Source of the DNA: a virus
Length of the DNA: 50,685 nt
Reading direction: 5' to 3' (one strand)
Virus record (IMG/VR): IMGVR_UViG_3300029319_000048
Location: 8,028 to 58,712 of that record
Position numbers and translations under genes: made by a program. This document shows positions 9,401 to 17,300 of this stretch, in pieces. A model generated the notes under the pieces. That model was not told the DNA's origin, ran no database searches, and was given only the letters and a program-made list of their open reading frames with translations. Each line of letters starts with the position of its first letter. The stretch's first letter is position 1.

Positions 9401-10778
9401 TGTCAATACCGATTTCTTTTGCAATGTTCACAATCATATTGTTAGATGCAAAACCTAAATCTTGAAGATTTGCAAGTCTGTTGAAAATATATTCTTGTTT
9501 ATTTTCTGCTAAAGCATATCCATCAGCAAAAAACTTTGCAGGATTTGCAGTTTTGGTAGCCGTATCAAACTCTGTTAAAAAATTTTCGAATGCCTGTGCG
9601 TAAACTTGGGGACGAATAATTGTTTGTAAAACACCAGGAGTGTCAGTTATTTCAGGTGTACCTACCATTTCAAGTAATGTTTCTTTGTCTATTCCGAAAA
9701 CATCTCCACCATACAATTTAGTTTCCATAACTAAATTTCCTGCAGTATCAAATATTTGTAGTGCATGATTTTGTCTTTCAATACCAGGCACATTAGACTG
9801 AACAACAGGTTTTGCCGTATAACCAAACCCTTCAAATTTCATGTTAAAAACCTCTGCTGCATCAGGTGCTTCCATCAGCATAAAATTAACATCAAGGCTT
9901 CTTGCCATGTTAACAAATGTAGAGTTTTCATTATAACTAAAATCATAAAAAGGGTCAACTGTAAGTAGGTGATTTGCCCTCATTTGCCTAAACGCTAATT
10001 GATATGTTTTGTCTTTTGCAAATAACTCCACATTATCATCAGATATTCCTAAAATCTTGTTTGATTTATATAACCTATCAAGTTCTCTTTTGTATTTTTC
10101 TTGTAGACCTGCTGAACTATAAGATAAAGACGTCCTTGTGGTAGCACCACCATCTAACTCATCTAGGCTTTTTTCACCATTTATAACAGCCTCAATATCC
10201 TCATCTGTGTAATCATAATTATATAAAATCCTGTTTGATTCTAAAATACCCTTATAATGTTGTTTATAAATTTCTTTTTTGTATGCTTCTATATCCTCCT
10301 CAGACATATCTTCAGGCATCATTATTTCTTGACCATCTAACACTTCAGGGCCTGACATAGTAGCTGGGATGTTTAAATCCTTAAAATTATCAAGTGTTAA
10401 ATTTTTAGCTAGGTATAAAGAGTTTATTCTATCTGCCTCTGCTTGTTCTGCTTCTGTATCTCTAAAACTATTGTAAAGTTTATCTTTTTCATCATCAGAT
10501 AAAATAGGGAGGTTATTTGTATACTTGTATTCATCTATCTTATCACTGAAAAACGAATAATTCTTTGACATTAAAGAATACTGATTTGGACTTATAGGTA
10601 TTGAAGTACCTCCCAAACCAGCCCAATATTGTTTTACTTTAGATTCACTAATTATTGGTTTTAATAATGATTTTGTGGGGGGGTCTTCTTGTTGATTGTT
10701 TTCTTCAACAGGAGGGTCGTTTGGTAAAGTTACCGAACTATTTTCATTGATATCAGTATTATTTAAAACTTCTGCCAT
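3486..10778 (-). CDS. Giant virion/ejection (cargo) protein, 2430 aa
   Basis: The largest gene of the window and last in the late region, directly downstream of two probable internal virion proteins. In short-tailed phages this position usually holds giant proteins packed inside the head or tail and ejected with the DNA. The N-terminus is Pro/Glu/Asn-rich (about residues 1-45); the rest is largely helical, with long charged stretches (about 1080-1400) and Gly/aromatic/hydrophobic patches that could be membrane-active. I see no lysozyme/transglycosylase signature and no DxDGD RNA-polymerase signature. Some stretches in the C-terminal half resemble the 'large polyvalent protein' domains of phages and integrative elements, but only loosely. 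The tail is rich in Q, S and P. The role is inferred from size and context. Confidence 0.6.
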   Translation of the reverse strand: MAEVLNNTDINENSSVTLPNDPPVEENNQQEDPPTKSLLKPIISESKVKQYWAGLGGTSIPISPNQYSLMSKNYSFFSDKIDEYKYTNNLPILSDDEKDKLYNSFRDTEAEQAEADRINSLYLAKNLTLDNFKDLNIPATMSGPEVLDGQEIMMPEDMSEEDIEAYKKEIYKQHYKGILESNRILYNYDYTDEDIEAVINGEKSLDELDGGATTRTSLSYSSAGLQEKYKRELDRLYKSNKILGISDDNVELFAKDKTYQLAFRQMRANHLLTVDPFYDFSYNENSTFVNMARSLDVNFMLMEAPDAAEVFNMKFEGFGYTAKPVVQSNVPGIERQNHALQIFDTAGNLVMETKLYGGDVFGIDKETLLEMVGTPEITDTPGVLQTIIRPQVYAQAFENFLTEFDTATKTANPAKFFADGYALAENKQEYIFNRLANLQDLGFASNNMIVNIAKEIGIDIDRFDFYKAYKDKNGGLIYDYNAANNIIIEMMNELRQDSETPGVEIRLQDPNIKLDKDGILQKINYDNQFGVNDADALYNVLGQSDNLNDTIIDRYGNKRTVREILTKSMSNYVERLRVLKTNASKTAGIGLKMNGAFKDIPLDGPQAYIFASLANQNGFDIFSHMPTEAITINGAPANYEQLFNIMTDPSLRNQARSGQLKISIGNPQDYGVLAPMVIAAKELVDRNNGDFSGIMGLPYDSSDGENAFEATQRYFDDAYEWIEDGLQNVYFTILDMGGSMKEISRDALRATGMNEALIEFMLNKPMLYPLAVPGGPPMTTSFSPGPFDKKYVEELREEYLPLWTTRISDANTIGEFMWLANQQFSTSMVYLGAMFINPYFGLSTIGVNSYGETLYSYHDRRNMLEEAKASGVALTEIELNNLETSDWAIRAIAGVNAGIETGFTALFTYNYLRQAGIWKKSMKNIDPKTMTQEKIKEIAENLQRNFDKSVNNQFSKFLGGPVKAATYELAEENNIAAWTYMVEAWTGQREFDQAELGKLLQDTSYHTVFSSMGMSVAVSYGKNKKTLAMADLFIEGNITTSNYYGEAEKMLSLSKSLDEFVQSELKKGTKMEDIKELPSYKSFSELIQQSKNVIEGIQKSRKQLVSKMSKGDKVRFLNLLTDLETNEATLQATSKGSDARILALNKIKAIKEELADIVSNIGDASAFEFLSREAKEDYISMAFNEMNFEQELDENPNLTEEDFYEKLEERAKELYVLDFKIKEDYLNTYEIPSVDVGNIARTYGNIDVSEIETKPIDKKFLAKFDLRKNLDQELEKLNKLVIKPEGVDLENTQEGEQTTAPVEQGPKTENEALQEKLLGILNRINSYTAAETNEFIESFDLNRFRGKKRDLNLDRKDFGHFHNGKVIMRLFETLQDADIKNLTFKDFEFQRIEALLNSYDIAMQISSQIQQESQQPFGEKVTGGARFNPLNWGKMFRRAMLKFYAKPLGFKEQAVATKDILKQLLIRDRNIASPWTNLYEEINRKISVATKQSNDIYNDLFNYYVSEKNKGKFFLNKTDYKSATIEDDYEMSLLAGLARINLDGVSTTEFQRYQKVVKEELDLRRREADGAFLSGESRYSKTEAKRRYELLLNATNKLRFFDAKSFEDVTQFAESYNLEIITRLQGHFKDGEQDAKNRVYGFGGEWTNFDNYLPLFLTDSYGPDTWMTPTRKYDMYGDPASQGFYKGVPINTAGALQFATTPDSYEGTGFRLQFGGFLRNSVLSLKGSKIDATGRQDMETLVYLFNNPEFASLFEDQQDYDLFKFFFADQMKNDFNYQVNQGRNPYTDFGDQNLWKEWSDGEGAFAEFKKNFAKTVNTLFTGASAVSLGSLTQPTQQYYSAMNNSYLRAESPEARQFFTKKMMYFSVGLAGLTNSSKRGGWITQGMRDILGIGDMSNIFNQSQVSLRNSIRAELPLSQDQRLDISYYETKFNLDAGFFGKYGVVPSKYTFDELMNVIQSNAELSLNFFLARTDKVAANASFLGHYLDFKIRNGSKYPAGTKARKEWWAKENENPDIGAINYADGIVKEIMRPSSDMTEAPLYKDNNTGTQMALQTLYPFAKFQINAKTQFWTQYSIYMDESLPQDQRDAAYRTMLGIGAEIATFQATKTGLGAVLYGNLASVLLGFDEEEIERKGGLTGVLFETLLPIDDRAFMNKLDERFKDMTVEEINTIEGLNAYYRLYQDHYIGEDFAPNLELLQTYMNTYQNKSDASPKNNNIIRGVFGDVIETLNPTVFPPVAYDFAFGMINHTAQEYGIIEKDSKIFLEFASEDLYNAEGEFDFGGVRKVLEENLGLLGIVGDQWTKIKNALNLMEKNQISKRVPGGATQTQYVGTGSPAINEKIDQAIATIFIMRMASSLNLIPGAPNAEIDRIAEKMYRQLEKYLNTTTSQASGESQSRPDPEMKTNFSRYWETLEEQKEKRSKEPLNEPN

Positions 10779-10788
10779 TATATTTAAT

Positions 10789-12717
10789 TTAAGATATCGT
10801 CTTTAGAATGAGGGCTATAGCAGCAGGATATCCACCCATTCTTCTCAAGTTACCAGTAGTCATACCTGAGTAATAGTCTAACGGAGTTTTACCACCCATG
10901 TTTGATATTGTTGTGTCATCTGCTGCCCTTCTAAATGCATCAAAGTTTGCATATAATAAATCATAAATTGCTTTTGAATCTTGAGCATCAGCGTATCCCA
11001 TAGCTGGTATTATTTTAGCTTTATTAGTTTTTCTTTGACTACCAGTAGTACCTCCAGTAGTCGTTTCAACTCCAACATTAACATCGCCTTGGAATACAAT
11101 AGTGTATTTATCATCACTAGTTCTTATGAAACCTATGCCTGTAATAGTTTCAAACTCATTTCCGTTTAAACTTGTCAATTCAAGACCTTTGGGGTTAGAA
11201 GAAGTTCCACCTGTTAAAAATACATCACTAAACCCAGTTGATTGATTGGAGAATAAATCTGCCTCGTCAAGGGTTATGCCAGAACCATCAAGCCCTGTAA
11301 ACGCGTTAAATCTAGTCATATTTGAATTACTTTGTATTAATGTTGTTGAATCTACTCCCATTTGGTAATTTGCAAACAATGTGTTTATATCGTTTAAGTT
11401 TGTTTGGTAGTTTGTGGGAGCTCCTAGGTCAATGCCATAAAATTTTTGTGAAGCCCTTTCGTATTCAGCTAGTGTAAAGATGTTATTTTTTATTTCTGTT
11501 GTAACACCAGCAGCAGGGTTAAATGCGTTGTAGCTATCGAATGGGTCAGCTATACTATTGGAACTAACACTTCTTCCACTCGGTGTTCTACCAAATCTAG
11601 TAGAATAATCAACACCTAATGCTAAAAATGCTTGTTGCGTCAAATAAGCTCTTGCTAGCCTTCTTTGATCATCTGTAAGTTGTATATTTCCTTTTAAATC
11701 AGTATTAAATTGGAAAATGTCTGCTTGATTAGTAGAGTTGAATTGTAATTCTACTAAATTTCCACTTGAATCAAACTCATTAAATTTATATGTTCCATCT
11801 GGGTTCCTAAATCTTGCATCTACTTGTGCTGGTGTTTTTACTATAAAACCATTTTGCCAAGAAGCTCTTACTCCTAAAGAATCATGTAAAACACCTGCAA
11901 GCTCTAAATCAGTATATCCATCTATTTCTACAGTAATTCCGTCCCTAACTAAATCATCATTTATTGGGTTTTGCACGTATGTGTTAATAGTACCACCCTG
12001 GAAGGGTGCAGAGCTACTAAGTCCTGGAGCAACTCTTTCGTTGATAATTGTTTTTATATCTTTAGCATACTGTACGTTGTCAAAAGCAACAATACCCTGT
12101 GAATTTGGGTCTATTCCTTCCGATAAAGGTCTGGCAATGGTGTCAGTAACTACACCGTTGACGGCTTTTCCTGTTGTATTATTAGGGTCTGGATATGTGT
12201 ATGTTCTTACAAATTCTAATCCTTGAGGCCCCATACCTAATGTTATTACAGACGTACCATCTATAGCGTTATAATTTCCAAAATAACTTGTTTGAAATTG
12301 TTCTAAATCAAATTGACTTATTTCTCCACGTTTTACCTGTTCTTTAAGTTCTTCATGTTTTTGTGCTATAAGTTCTGTAGAGTTTACAAGCAGGTTTGCT
12401 TGGTTTATCATATCATTTGTAATTCTTGTAGCATCTGTTTTTGTAATGAATCCGTTTCTATTGTTTCTATGTGCCTTTGCTATTTCAAGTCTCAACAAAT
12501 TTGCACCTTCATTATACATCTTATCTGCATCTTGTAGACCAGTAAGAGATATTTTTTCAATTTGTTCTGCTAAATTTTCAGATTCTGCTTGTCTTTCAGC
12601 ACTAACCTGATTCCTAATTTGGTCTATTCGCGCTTGACCTTGAAGGTAAAGTTGAGATAAATCCTTACCTACTGTGTTTTCTATTGGTTTGTATAATGCT
12701 GGTGTTCCGTTTGCCAT
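10789..12717 (-). CDS. Probable internal virion protein, 642 aa
   Basis: The N-terminal third is helical and charged (MANGTPALYKPIENTVGKDL..., then many Gln/Glu/Ala/Asn). The remainder is rich in Gly, Thr, Asn and Asp with beta character. No enzyme motif is seen. It lies 10 bp upstream of the giant gene and 6 bp downstream of the 245-aa gene in one late transcription unit, which suggests these three form the internal core or ejected apparatus, as in T7-like and crAss-like virions. The specific role is inferred. Confidence 0.6.
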   Translation of the reverse strand: MANGTPALYKPIENTVGKDLSQLYLQGQARIDQIRNQVSAERQAESENLAEQIEKISLTGLQDADKMYNEGANLLRLEIAKAHRNNRNGFITKTDATRITNDMINQANLLVNSTELIAQKHEELKEQVKRGEISQFDLEQFQTSYFGNYNAIDGTSVITLGMGPQGLEFVRTYTYPDPNNTTGKAVNGVVTDTIARPLSEGIDPNSQGIVAFDNVQYAKDIKTIINERVAPGLSSSAPFQGGTINTYVQNPINDDLVRDGITVEIDGYTDLELAGVLHDSLGVRASWQNGFIVKTPAQVDARFRNPDGTYKFNEFDSSGNLVELQFNSTNQADIFQFNTDLKGNIQLTDDQRRLARAYLTQQAFLALGVDYSTRFGRTPSGRSVSSNSIADPFDSYNAFNPAAGVTTEIKNNIFTLAEYERASQKFYGIDLGAPTNYQTNLNDINTLFANYQMGVDSTTLIQSNSNMTRFNAFTGLDGSGITLDEADLFSNQSTGFSDVFLTGGTSSNPKGLELTSLNGNEFETITGIGFIRTSDDKYTIVFQGDVNVGVETTTGGTTGSQRKTNKAKIIPAMGYADAQDSKAIYDLLYANFDAFRRAADDTTISNMGGKTPLDYYSGMTTGNLRRMGGYPAAIALILKTIS

Positions 12718-12723
12718 AATATT

Positions 12724-13461
12724 TTAATTAAAAAGATTGGCTATAGGGCCTTGCTTTCCAAATAACCCTGTAGTTCCGAATATCGGACTTTTACTCCCAA
12801 ATAAACCACCTCCTGCTCCTCTAATTTGGCTTCTCATACCTCTTATAGATGAGTCCATAAAGTTTTGTGTAAGAGGTTGGCCTGTCAGCCTCGTCATTCT
12901 TTTACCAAGTCTTTGTTTTGTCATAGCACCTGGGTCAAATCCTTGTTTTGCTTGTTTTGCAGCCTGATCCATACCTGCAGTCATTGCTATTTGTGCTGCA
13001 TTGCTTAAGGCATCTGTTTGCATTTGTTCTCCTGCTTGTATTTGAGAAATTGCTTCAGCCCTTCTATTTTGGTTTCTAGTTTCTAATTGCTGTTGAATAC
13101 GAACATCATCTTGACCTCTCAACACATCAGCTTCATAATTTTTATCAATCATTGCTTGTATTCCAGACAACTCAAACTCGTTTATTTTTTCTTGACCTGT
13201 ATTTAATAAAGCCATTGCTGATGATGCATCCATTCCTTGTGCAACATCTGCAATACTACCTAATCTTGTTGCTGATTGGCCGAACATTCTTCTTTCTGCT
13301 TCTAGGCTAGGTTTTACATTTTGGAATGCATTTGTTAATTGAACTTCCTCTATGTCAGCTAAAGCTCTACGTCCTGCTCTAGCCATTTTACCCCCACCTA
13401 AAAAACCTTTGATAGCAGAAGCTCCTCCCATGAGCATACCTACTGTAGTTAATAAGGGCAT
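12724..13461 (-). CDS. Probable internal virion / ejection protein, 245 aa
   Basis: The N-terminus is Gly-rich and hydrophobic (MPLLTTVGMLMGGASAIKGF), followed by a long Ala/Gln/Arg-rich helical region with heptad character (about residues 30-170) and a Gly/Phe-rich, basic C-terminus. This build (glycine-zipper start plus long helix) is typical of small internal virion proteins of podoviruses. It is the first gene after a TAnnTTTG box at 13485-13492, so it likely heads the transcript for the three internal proteins. Confidence 0.6.
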   Translation of the reverse strand: MPLLTTVGMLMGGASAIKGFLGGGKMARAGRRALADIEEVQLTNAFQNVKPSLEAERRMFGQSATRLGSIADVAQGMDASSAMALLNTGQEKINEFELSGIQAMIDKNYEADVLRGQDDVRIQQQLETRNQNRRAEAISQIQAGEQMQTDALSNAAQIAMTAGMDQAAKQAKQGFDPGAMTKQRLGKRMTRLTGQPLTQNFMDSSIRGMRSQIRGAGGGLFGSKSPIFGTTGLFGKQGPIANLFN

Positions 13462-13484
13462 AATTTATAATTTTTTACGTTAAA

Positions 13485-13492
13485 CAAATATA
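13485..13492 (-). promoter_or_regulatory. Candidate late promoter for the internal-protein operon
   Basis: The minus strand reads TATATTTG, inside the 14-mer TTTTGTATATTTGT shared with the sites at 2464 and 48047. The expected start is about 13479, leaving an 18-nt leader before the ATG of 12724-13461. The box abuts the stop codon of the preceding gene at 13498. Confidence 0.6.
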
Positions 13493-13497
13493 CAAAA

Positions 13498-14298
13498 TTA
13501 CATGAAGCTTTGTACTGACTCCGTTCCAACAGAAAACAACTCCACTCCTCCTCGTGAATCGTTCTCTATTCTTACTTGTGCAAAATAACCTCTAATACCC
13601 CTAGATTCAGGAGAAGGGTCTCTTGCAACAAACATATAATTACCGACAGAGGGTAAAAATGTTTGAGGTATATTTTCTTCGTTTGGTGTTTCTACAATAT
13701 GTATTACATCTCTAGTATTGCCATAATCTGGATGAGCTGTAACATCATTTACAATTCCAACCAATCTAGTTTGTCCTGAATTGAAATACAAATAATCGTT
13801 CTGTGAACCACCAATAGATGTAGGAACATCTTCTGAAAATCTGAATTCTGTTTCTGATGGACTTGCATCATCTATAATCTCTTGTAAATTACCAATACCA
13901 ATAATCCTTAACTCATTGAAATCCAGTCTACTTCCTAATTGTCTTATATAACCATATTTGAATCCTTCTTTATCAATAAACATTTCTTTTTCAATCTCTC
14001 CACTTTCCATATTGGTAGTGATGGTTAAATCCCACTCTGTGCTATTGGTTTCTAATGATATGTTTTTAAATATCTTGTTTGTAGAAGGTTCTTGATTTAC
14101 ATTGAATGTTAAATCACAAGGGTCTGATGAGCCGTAAAATCTTCCTCTAACTGATGTAGCGTCATGTTCATACAACTCTCCACCAGAAAAAGTATAAAAT
14201 TTTGTTCCAAGTCTTGTCATCCACTCTGGTGTATAAGAATGAAAAGATGTCCAACCTTTATTTCCTTCATCAAATGTAACTGTTTTTCTATCTGCCAT
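13498..14298 (-). CDS. Separate C-terminal module of a crAss-type muzzle/tail-stabilisation protein
   Basis: This 266-residue, beta-rich protein starts MADRKTVTFDEGNKGWTSFH, followed by an ..LGTKFYTFSGGELYEHD.. and NVNQEPSTNKIFKNISLE pattern. As I recall, crAss-like muzzle (tail-stabilisation) proteins carry this block at their own C-terminus, just after a YDPR.N.YVLT segment. Here that segment is in the upstream gene (ends at residue 1168 of 14310-19706), so the domain appears to be expressed as a separate subunit. The gene begins 11 bp after the upstream stop. It probably forms part of the distal tail; this rests on recalled similarity. Confidence 0.6.
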   Translation of the reverse strand: MADRKTVTFDEGNKGWTSFHSYTPEWMTRLGTKFYTFSGGELYEHDATSVRGRFYGSSDPCDLTFNVNQEPSTNKIFKNISLETNSTEWDLTITTNMESGEIEKEMFIDKEGFKYGYIRQLGSRLDFNELRIIGIGNLQEIIDDASPSETEFRFSEDVPTSIGGSQNDYLYFNSGQTRLVGIVNDVTAHPDYGNTRDVIHIVETPNEENIPQTFLPSVGNYMFVARDPSPESRGIRGYFAQVRIENDSRGGVELFSVGTESVQSFM

Positions 14299-14309
14299 AA
14301 TAATTTTTT

Positions 14310-17300
14310 TTAATCGTCATCTAATATTTTTGGCCAACCTAAAGAACCAGAGTCATCAAAACCTAAATTCTTTAATTCATTTGTCACGTGGTATAAGTAA
14401 TAATATTCCCACTTATCAAATCTATCAGTAGTGCCTGGCTTATATGGAGCTTGTGAATCAGCTAAAGTTCCACCTGATTGAATTGTAGCGTCTTCAATGT
14501 CATAAGTAAACCCTAAATAATTTGTAGCACCTGATGCTAAATCACTCAAGCCATTTGTTCCACTAAAATTACCAGTGCCATTTTCTACAGCCTCTACATA
14601 GCTTTTAAAAGCAGCCGAACCATCTACCTGAAACAACACTCCTCTATAAAAATTATTATTAGATGAGTTCAATGTGTTTATTCTACTTCTTAAAGATGCT
14701 ATATCTGCAGAATGGAATCCTTGAATAGCACCAGTGTATGAAGTTGCATGGTATTTAGCTTGAGTAGTTGTACCCCCTTCTGCTTCATCTTGGAAAACTA
14801 AAATTACAACATTTGTTGCATCACTTGGGAAGTCATTATGTCCATTTGCTACAAAGTCATTTACATCACTATCAGATAAAGCAGCCCAAGTTCTTTCGCT
14901 ACTCCATATCGTACTTACATCTGAATAAACTATTGTAACATGGTCATCATAAGCATCACTTCCGTTTGTAGAGGAGTCGGTGTTTCCGTCAGACTCTTTA
15001 TTGCCTGTTGCATATAAATCCTGTAAAACAGATTTTAAGGAATTAGCACGCATTTCGTTCAAAGCAAGTAATGTGTTGTTCATAGAACCTGATGCGTCAA
15101 AATATATGTAGATGTAAGTATCTTGAGTAATACCAAGAGCTTCTGTTGCTATTGTTGCTACTGCCCCACAAGTTCCATCTCTTGATATTCTATATTGAAA
15201 AGTGTCAGTCAAAGCGTTTCCTGCTGTGTGAGTATAAGAAATTGATGTTGCTGGACTTCCACTAACTACAGTTGCTGTTCCATTTATTGGTTGTGTTATG
15301 ATTTCCAGAGTATATGGACTAGGAACTGTGTCGTTAGCAACTACATTAATAACAGATGTTCCACCATTTGATATACCTGTTACAGAATCATCCACTAATA
15401 CTGGTAGTTGGTCTCTATAATCAAAAACTAAATATAAATTTTCACTTGTATTACTCCTGTTAAATGTAAAAGATAACTCATTTTCTTCTTCTGTATTGTT
15501 TTCGGTTTGAGTAATAGTTCCAGAAAAGTTAGCATTCGTTAGTATATCTGAAGCAGTTGGATTTACAGCAGATGTTACCCAATAACCCATATCATTACAT
15601 TGATTGAAGTCTGCTGAGTGTATTGCTTTTATTCTGAAAGAAGACATTGTTACAGTGTCTCCATTCAACGGTATATTTATAGAGCCCATATTGCCTTCAT
15701 ATGTTTCAAATCTTGACTCTCCGTCAGCTTCAAAAGTATCTAAAACACCGTTATACGCGCCATTAGTAGACCCCTTGTACCTATTTACTATTGTTTGGTT
15801 TTGTTTTAATGGATCATTTACAACCAATACTGTAACTTTCATTGTTTCTGGTACAGGACATTCGTTTTCAATTTCCACTAGAGCATTGAATTCTGCTTCA
15901 TTAGCAGTGTTATCTGGACATGAAACACTAATAATAGCAGTTGGGTCTTGTGTTGGACTACCTGAAAAAGTTACTGTTCCTGAACCTGAAAGATTTGTGT
16001 GGTTAGTTACAGAGCCATTATAATCTACATCAATATTTATAGAACCACCAGACACTATGTTATAGTTTATCGTATAAGTTCCTGATAAATCACTTAATTC
16101 AAACACATACTGAAAAGGAGCAAACCCTTTTCGTAAGTTTTTTACAAAACTTGTGTTACATCCTAATAATGGGTTGGCTAATGGTTTTTCTGATTGTCCT
16201 GGAGTTAAAACATATTGATTATGTCTTGGGTCATATCCACCTATGTTGTAATGGTTTCTAAAGCCATATAAAATAGTTTTAAAGTAGCTTTTCATACCTA
16301 GTGATGATATAGGGTCTATACCACTTTGACTTAGTCTTAAAACTGCTCCCCTGTTAGGGTCTGCAAAATAAACACTGTTTTCATACGAAGCAAAACTTTC
16401 TGGTGACTTCCCTATACCATATTCACCAGTAAAAGGAACATCCTGACCTAAAACTTCTTCTATTCTAGTCAAACTACCTGTTCCATCTGGAGCATTTATT
16501 ATACCTTTACCAAATAATACTTTAGATACTCTATCTTCCTGAAAAACAAGCAAGTCGTCTTCCCTTGAGTGTATTTTTTGCACAGAACCATATTTCATAT
16601 CCATAAACTTCGTAATACCTCTGCTGGTATTAAACTCATTCAAACTGTTGTATGCGTTGTTTTCATTGAAAGAGCCACTATATATGAGTTTGTTTACAGT
16701 TTCTAAAGACCTATAACCCTCCAATAATGATATGTTTGGTCTTGTATCAACATCAATGAAAGGAGCAAACCTATCATCTCTAACTGAAATACTTTCTATA
16801 CCATTTCCAAAAACAAAACAATTCCCAAAATCTAAATCAACTATTGCATCTTGTGATGAGGTTTGATTCTGGACGTTTCCTTCATGAAGTCCACTTTTAA
16901 TTTCAAAAGTTTGTTCTGTTTCATAAAAAACTTCATTATTTAATTCATCTGGGTCAGTTTCAAATGCAAGGTTTCCTGATATTAATATAATATTAAGCTT
17001 ACATGTCATTCTTCCTCTTTCTGCCCAACTAATACCTTCACTCGCGTGAATTCTCATAAAAAACCTATCGTTTGCAGGAACAGCAGTTCCTTCTTTCACT
17101 ATACTCCACTTGAATACCTCACCATCTCTGTTTGTGGTTGTTGGTTTTACTGTATACTCATTGTATGCACTTGCGCCAGAGCCAACAACATTTTTCTCGA
17201 AAATTGTTTCTGCATCTGCCCATTTATCAAAAGCATTTACAGAATCATCAGACTCATAAGTGTTTTGAACTGTAAATTTTTTCTTGAATCTAAATATAGG

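Noticed and set aside
3486-10778. Virion RNA polymerase in the giant protein
   Set aside because: crAss-type polymerases need a DxDGD motif and N4-type ones a T-x-x-G-R block with further motifs; neither is visible. The absence was judged by eye, so remote forms could be missed.
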